Source: Pseudonocardiaceae bacterium
GTDB lineage: Bacteria; Actinomycetota; Actinomycetes; Mycobacteriales; Pseudonocardiaceae
Reading direction: 5' to 3'
Assembly (NCBI GenBank): GCA_025924655.1
Contig: JAICHZ010000002.1
Span: forward strand, 1-42,097
DNA: 42,097 bases
Made by a program: the position numbers and the translations under genes. Below are positions 39,542 through 42,097 of this stretch, one piece after another. Each line of letters opens with the position of its first letter. The stretch's first letter is position 1. Below the pieces are notes generated by a model that saw only the letters and a list, made by a program, of their open reading frames with translations, made no database searches and was not told the DNA's origin.

Positions 39542-39893
39542 CACCACCAACCTAGATCCGGAGGACGCCAAGATGGTGACGCTGGCGCGCTCGGCGCTGG
39601 CCCGTACTGGTGCCCAGGAGGGTGCCGCGGTACGGGACACCGACGGGCGCAGCTACACCGGTGTCACCGTGTCGCTGCCCTCGCTGGCGTTGACCGCGCT
39701 GCAGGCGGCGGTGGCCGCAGCGGCGGCCAGCGGTGCGACCGGCTTGGAGGCAGCTGCGGTGGTATCCGGCGCCGGCGCGGTGGATGCTGCCTCACTGGCT
39801 GCGGTCCGGGACCTCGGCCCGGCTGCCCCGGTGCTGGTGGTCGACCAGCGCGGCGCCGTGAGCAGCGTGCTGCGCACAACGGACCAGCCGTGA
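39534..39893 (+). CDS. Cytidine deaminase-like protein lacking zinc-binding motifs (Rv2365c-like by synteny)
   Basis: [63 protein letters not shown]; located between corC-like gene and era. Confidence 0.7.
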   Translation: MPDTTNLDPEDAKMVTLARSALARTGAQEGAAVRDTDGRSYTGVTVSLPSLALTALQAAVAAAAASGATGLEAAAVVSGAGAVDAASLAAVRDLGPAAPVLVVDQRGAVSSVLRTTDQP

Positions 39894-40828
39894 CGGGCAT
39901 GACACAGCACACCGGCGGGCCGTTTCGGGCCGGGTTCGCCTGCTTGGTGGGCAGGCCCAACGTCGGCAAGTCAACGTTGACCAACTCGCTGGTGGGTCAC
40001 AAGGTGGCGATCACTTCCAGCCGCCCGCAGACCACCCGGCACACCATCCGCGGAATCGTGCACCAGCCCGGCGGGCAGCTCATCCTGGTGGACACCCCGG
40101 GTCTGCACCGGCCCCGAACCCTGCTCGGCGAGCGGCTCAACAGCCTGGTTCGGGCGACCTGGTCGGAGGTGGACGTGATCGGGTTCTGCGTGCCCGCTGA
40201 CGCCACGATCGGTGCCGGGGACCGGTTCATCGCCAGTGAGCTGGCTGCGCTGGCGCGGCGCACCCCGGTCTTCGGCATCGTTACCAAGACCGACCTGGTG
40301 GCCCCACAGCGAGTGGCTGAGCAGCTCGCCGGCCTGGCTGACCTGGCGCGCTCAGCAGGATTCGACGAGTTCGCCGAACTGGTGCCGGTCTCGGCGGTCG
40401 ACGGTTTTCAGCTGGGGCTGCTCGCTGACCTGCTGCTGGCCCGCATGCCGGAGTCGCCACCGCTATACCCCAGTGGGGAGCTCACTGACGAACCGGAGCA
40501 GACCCTGGTCGCTGAGCTGGTCCGGGAGGCGGCACTAGAAGGTGTGCGCGAGGAGCTGCCGCACTCGCTGGCCGTCGTGGTGGAGGAGATGAACCCCCGG
40601 GAAGGACGAGCCGGCCTGCTCGATGTCTATGTCAACCTTTACGTCGAACGCGACAGCCAGAAGGCGATCGTGATCGGGCGCGGCGGCCAGCGCCTCAAGG
40701 AGGTCGGCAGCCGCGCGCGGACGCACATCGAGGCGCTGCTGGGCACCTCGGTGTACCTGGACCTGCACGTGAAGGTCGCCAAGGATTGGCAACGAGACCC
40801 TAAGCAGCTTCGTCGGCTCGGTTTCTGA
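39890..40828 (+). CDS. era: GTPase Era
   Basis: FACLVGRPNVGKSTLTNSLVGHKVAITSSRPQTTRHTIRGIVHQPGGQLILVDTPGLHRPRTLLGERLN; C-terminal KH domain. Confidence 0.97.
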   Translation: MTGMTQHTGGPFRAGFACLVGRPNVGKSTLTNSLVGHKVAITSSRPQTTRHTIRGIVHQPGGQLILVDTPGLHRPRTLLGERLNSLVRATWSEVDVIGFCVPADATIGAGDRFIASELAALARRTPVFGIVTKTDLVAPQRVAEQLAGLADLARSAGFDEFAELVPVSAVDGFQLGLLADLLLARMPESPPLYPSGELTDEPEQTLVAELVREAALEGVREELPHSLAVVVEEMNPREGRAGLLDVYVNLYVERDSQKAIVIGRGGQRLKEVGSRARTHIEALLGTSVYLDLHVKVAKDWQRDPKQLRRLGF

Positions 40829-40861
40829 CTCGTCCGCCGGCTGCGGTGCGAGGATGGGCTG

Positions 40862-41614
40862 GTGAACCTCTACCGCGACACCGGGGTGGTGCTGCGGGTG
40901 CAGAAGTTGGGTGAAGCCGATCGGATCATCACGCTGCTGACCCGCCGGCACGGGCGGGTGCGCGCGGTGGCCAAAGGCGTGCGGCGCACCTCGTCGCGGT
41001 TCGGCGCCCGGGTGGAGCCGTTCGGGCACGTGGACGTGCAGTTCTACCGCGGGCGGACGCTGGACATCGTCACCCAGGTCGAGACCGTCGACGGCTTCGG
41101 TTCCCGACTGGTCGGTGACTACGGCCGCTACACCGCCGGTTGCGCGGTGCTGGAGACCGCCGAGCGGCTGGCCGGCGCCGAGGGGGAGCCGGTGCTGCGG
41201 CTGTACCTGCTGGTGGTCGGTGCGCTGCGGGCACTGGCTGACGGGCAGCGGCACGCTCCCTTGGTGCTCGACGCCTTCCTGCTCCGCTCGATGGGCACCG
41301 CGGGATGGGCGCCGGCCCTAACCGAATGCGCCCGATGTGGTGCGCCAGGACCGCACCGGGCGTTCAGCGTTCCCGCCGGGGGCGTGGTCTGCCCTGGGTG
41401 CCGTCCGGCCGGAGCGGCCACCCCGTCGGCGCAGAGCGTGCAACTGCTCGACGCACTGGAGCGCGGGGACTGGCAGATCGCCGAAGCCGTGCCGGCAGCG
41501 GCGTGTCGGGAGGCCAGCGGCCTCATCGCCGCCCACCTCCAGTGGCACCTAGAACGCCAACTCCGCTCGCTACCCCTGGTCGAACGCCCCCGCCTCCCGC
41601 ATTCAGCGGGCTGA
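40862..41614 (+). CDS. recO: DNA repair protein RecO
   Basis: [86 protein letters not shown]. Confidence 0.96.
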   Translation: MNLYRDTGVVLRVQKLGEADRIITLLTRRHGRVRAVAKGVRRTSSRFGARVEPFGHVDVQFYRGRTLDIVTQVETVDGFGSRLVGDYGRYTAGCAVLETAERLAGAEGEPVLRLYLLVVGALRALADGQRHAPLVLDAFLLRSMGTAGWAPALTECARCGAPGPHRAFSVPAGGVVCPGCRPAGAATPSAQSVQLLDALERGDWQIAEAVPAAACREASGLIAAHLQWHLERQLRSLPLVERPRLPHSAG

Positions 41615-41659
41615 GCGGGGTTATCGGCGGCCGAATAGCCCCGCTGAGCCCGCTGAATG
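41600..41659. repeat. 60-bp palindromic element, copy 2 (recO 3' end)
   Basis: CATTCAGCGGGCTGAGCGGGG...CCCCGCTGAGCCCGCTGAATG; reverse complement differs from copy 1 at only a handful of positions, nearly all in the loop. Confidence 0.85.
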
Positions 41660-41675
41660 CGTCGGGCGGCAGGAT

Positions 41676-42097
41676 GTGGCGGTGGTTCGAGCGCCTGATC
41701 CGCATCCGTCTGGGGCTCGGCCGCCGTTGCTGGCTCCGGAGCGGGTGCCGCGGCATGTCGCGTTGGTGATGGATGGCAACGGGCGGTGGGCGCAGCAGCG
41801 CGGGCTGTCGCGTACCGAGGGCCACCGCCGTGGTGAGGCCGTGCTGCTCGACGTCGTCTGCGGGTGCATCGAGCTGGGTGTGAAGTGGCTGTCGGCGTAT
41901 GCGTTCTCCACCGAGAACTGGCGGCGCAGCCCCGAAGAGGTGCGCTTTCTGATGGGCTTCAACCGCGACGTCATCCGCCGGCGCCGCGACCAGATGCACG
42001 AGATGGGAGTCCGGGTGCGCTGGGCCGGGCGCCGCCCGCGGTTGTGGCGCAGCGTGATCCGCGAGCTTGAGGTCGCTCAGGAGCTGACCGCGGACAA
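41676..42097 (+). CDS. uppS: Isoprenyl (polyprenyl diphosphate) transferase, 3' truncated by window edge
   Basis: [66 protein letters not shown]; start GTG 41676. Confidence 0.94.
   Translation, partial: MAVVRAPDPHPSGARPPLLAPERVPRHVALVMDGNGRWAQQRGLSRTEGHRRGEAVLLDVVCGCIELGVKWLSAYAFSTENWRRSPEEVRFLMGFNRDVIRRRRDQMHEMGVRVRWAGRRPRLWRSVIRELEVAQELTAD

Noticed and set aside
1-42097. CRISPR arrays, rRNA, tRNA, insertion sequences
   Set aside because: No repeat-spacer pattern, transposase ORF or RNA gene recognised by eye; a formal scan was not possible.

Overview
This is a high-GC actinobacterial chromosome segment. The right part (about 8.8-42.1 kb) is mostly conserved core: rsfS, a gpgP-like phosphatase, degV, comEA, comEC, thrC, holA/rpsT, lepA, a sulfur assimilation operon (sir-cysH-cysC-cysD-cysN-chelatase), hemW, hrcA, dnaJ, rsmE, phoH, ybeY, a CorC-like gene, era, recO and uppS (partial). 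The left end (1-8.55 kb) looks like an accessory carbon-metabolism block: GH65 phosphorylase, beta-PGM-like HAD hydrolase and membrane metallophosphoesterase, divergent from class I fructose-1,6-bisphosphatase and phosphoribulokinase, plus an acetate transporter gene. The strongest candidate for a little-described system is a two-gene operon at 23.48-25.21 kb. It encodes a non-canonical DprA/SLOG protein and a zinc-ribbon ComF-like phosphoribosyltransferase, and it is preceded by a perfect LexA/SOS box (TCGAAC-CTGT-GTTCGA) abutting a TATAGT -10 element. Other findings are a SAM-I riboswitch in front of thrC with P1 overlapping the Shine-Dalgarno, an unannotated RRHVD-type leader-peptide sORF in front of sir, several ~60-70 bp palindromic elements (two are copies of one family, one of them in frame inside cysD), a membrane protein/barnase/barstar cassette, and gene remnants. 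All calls are by eye; no database search was run.
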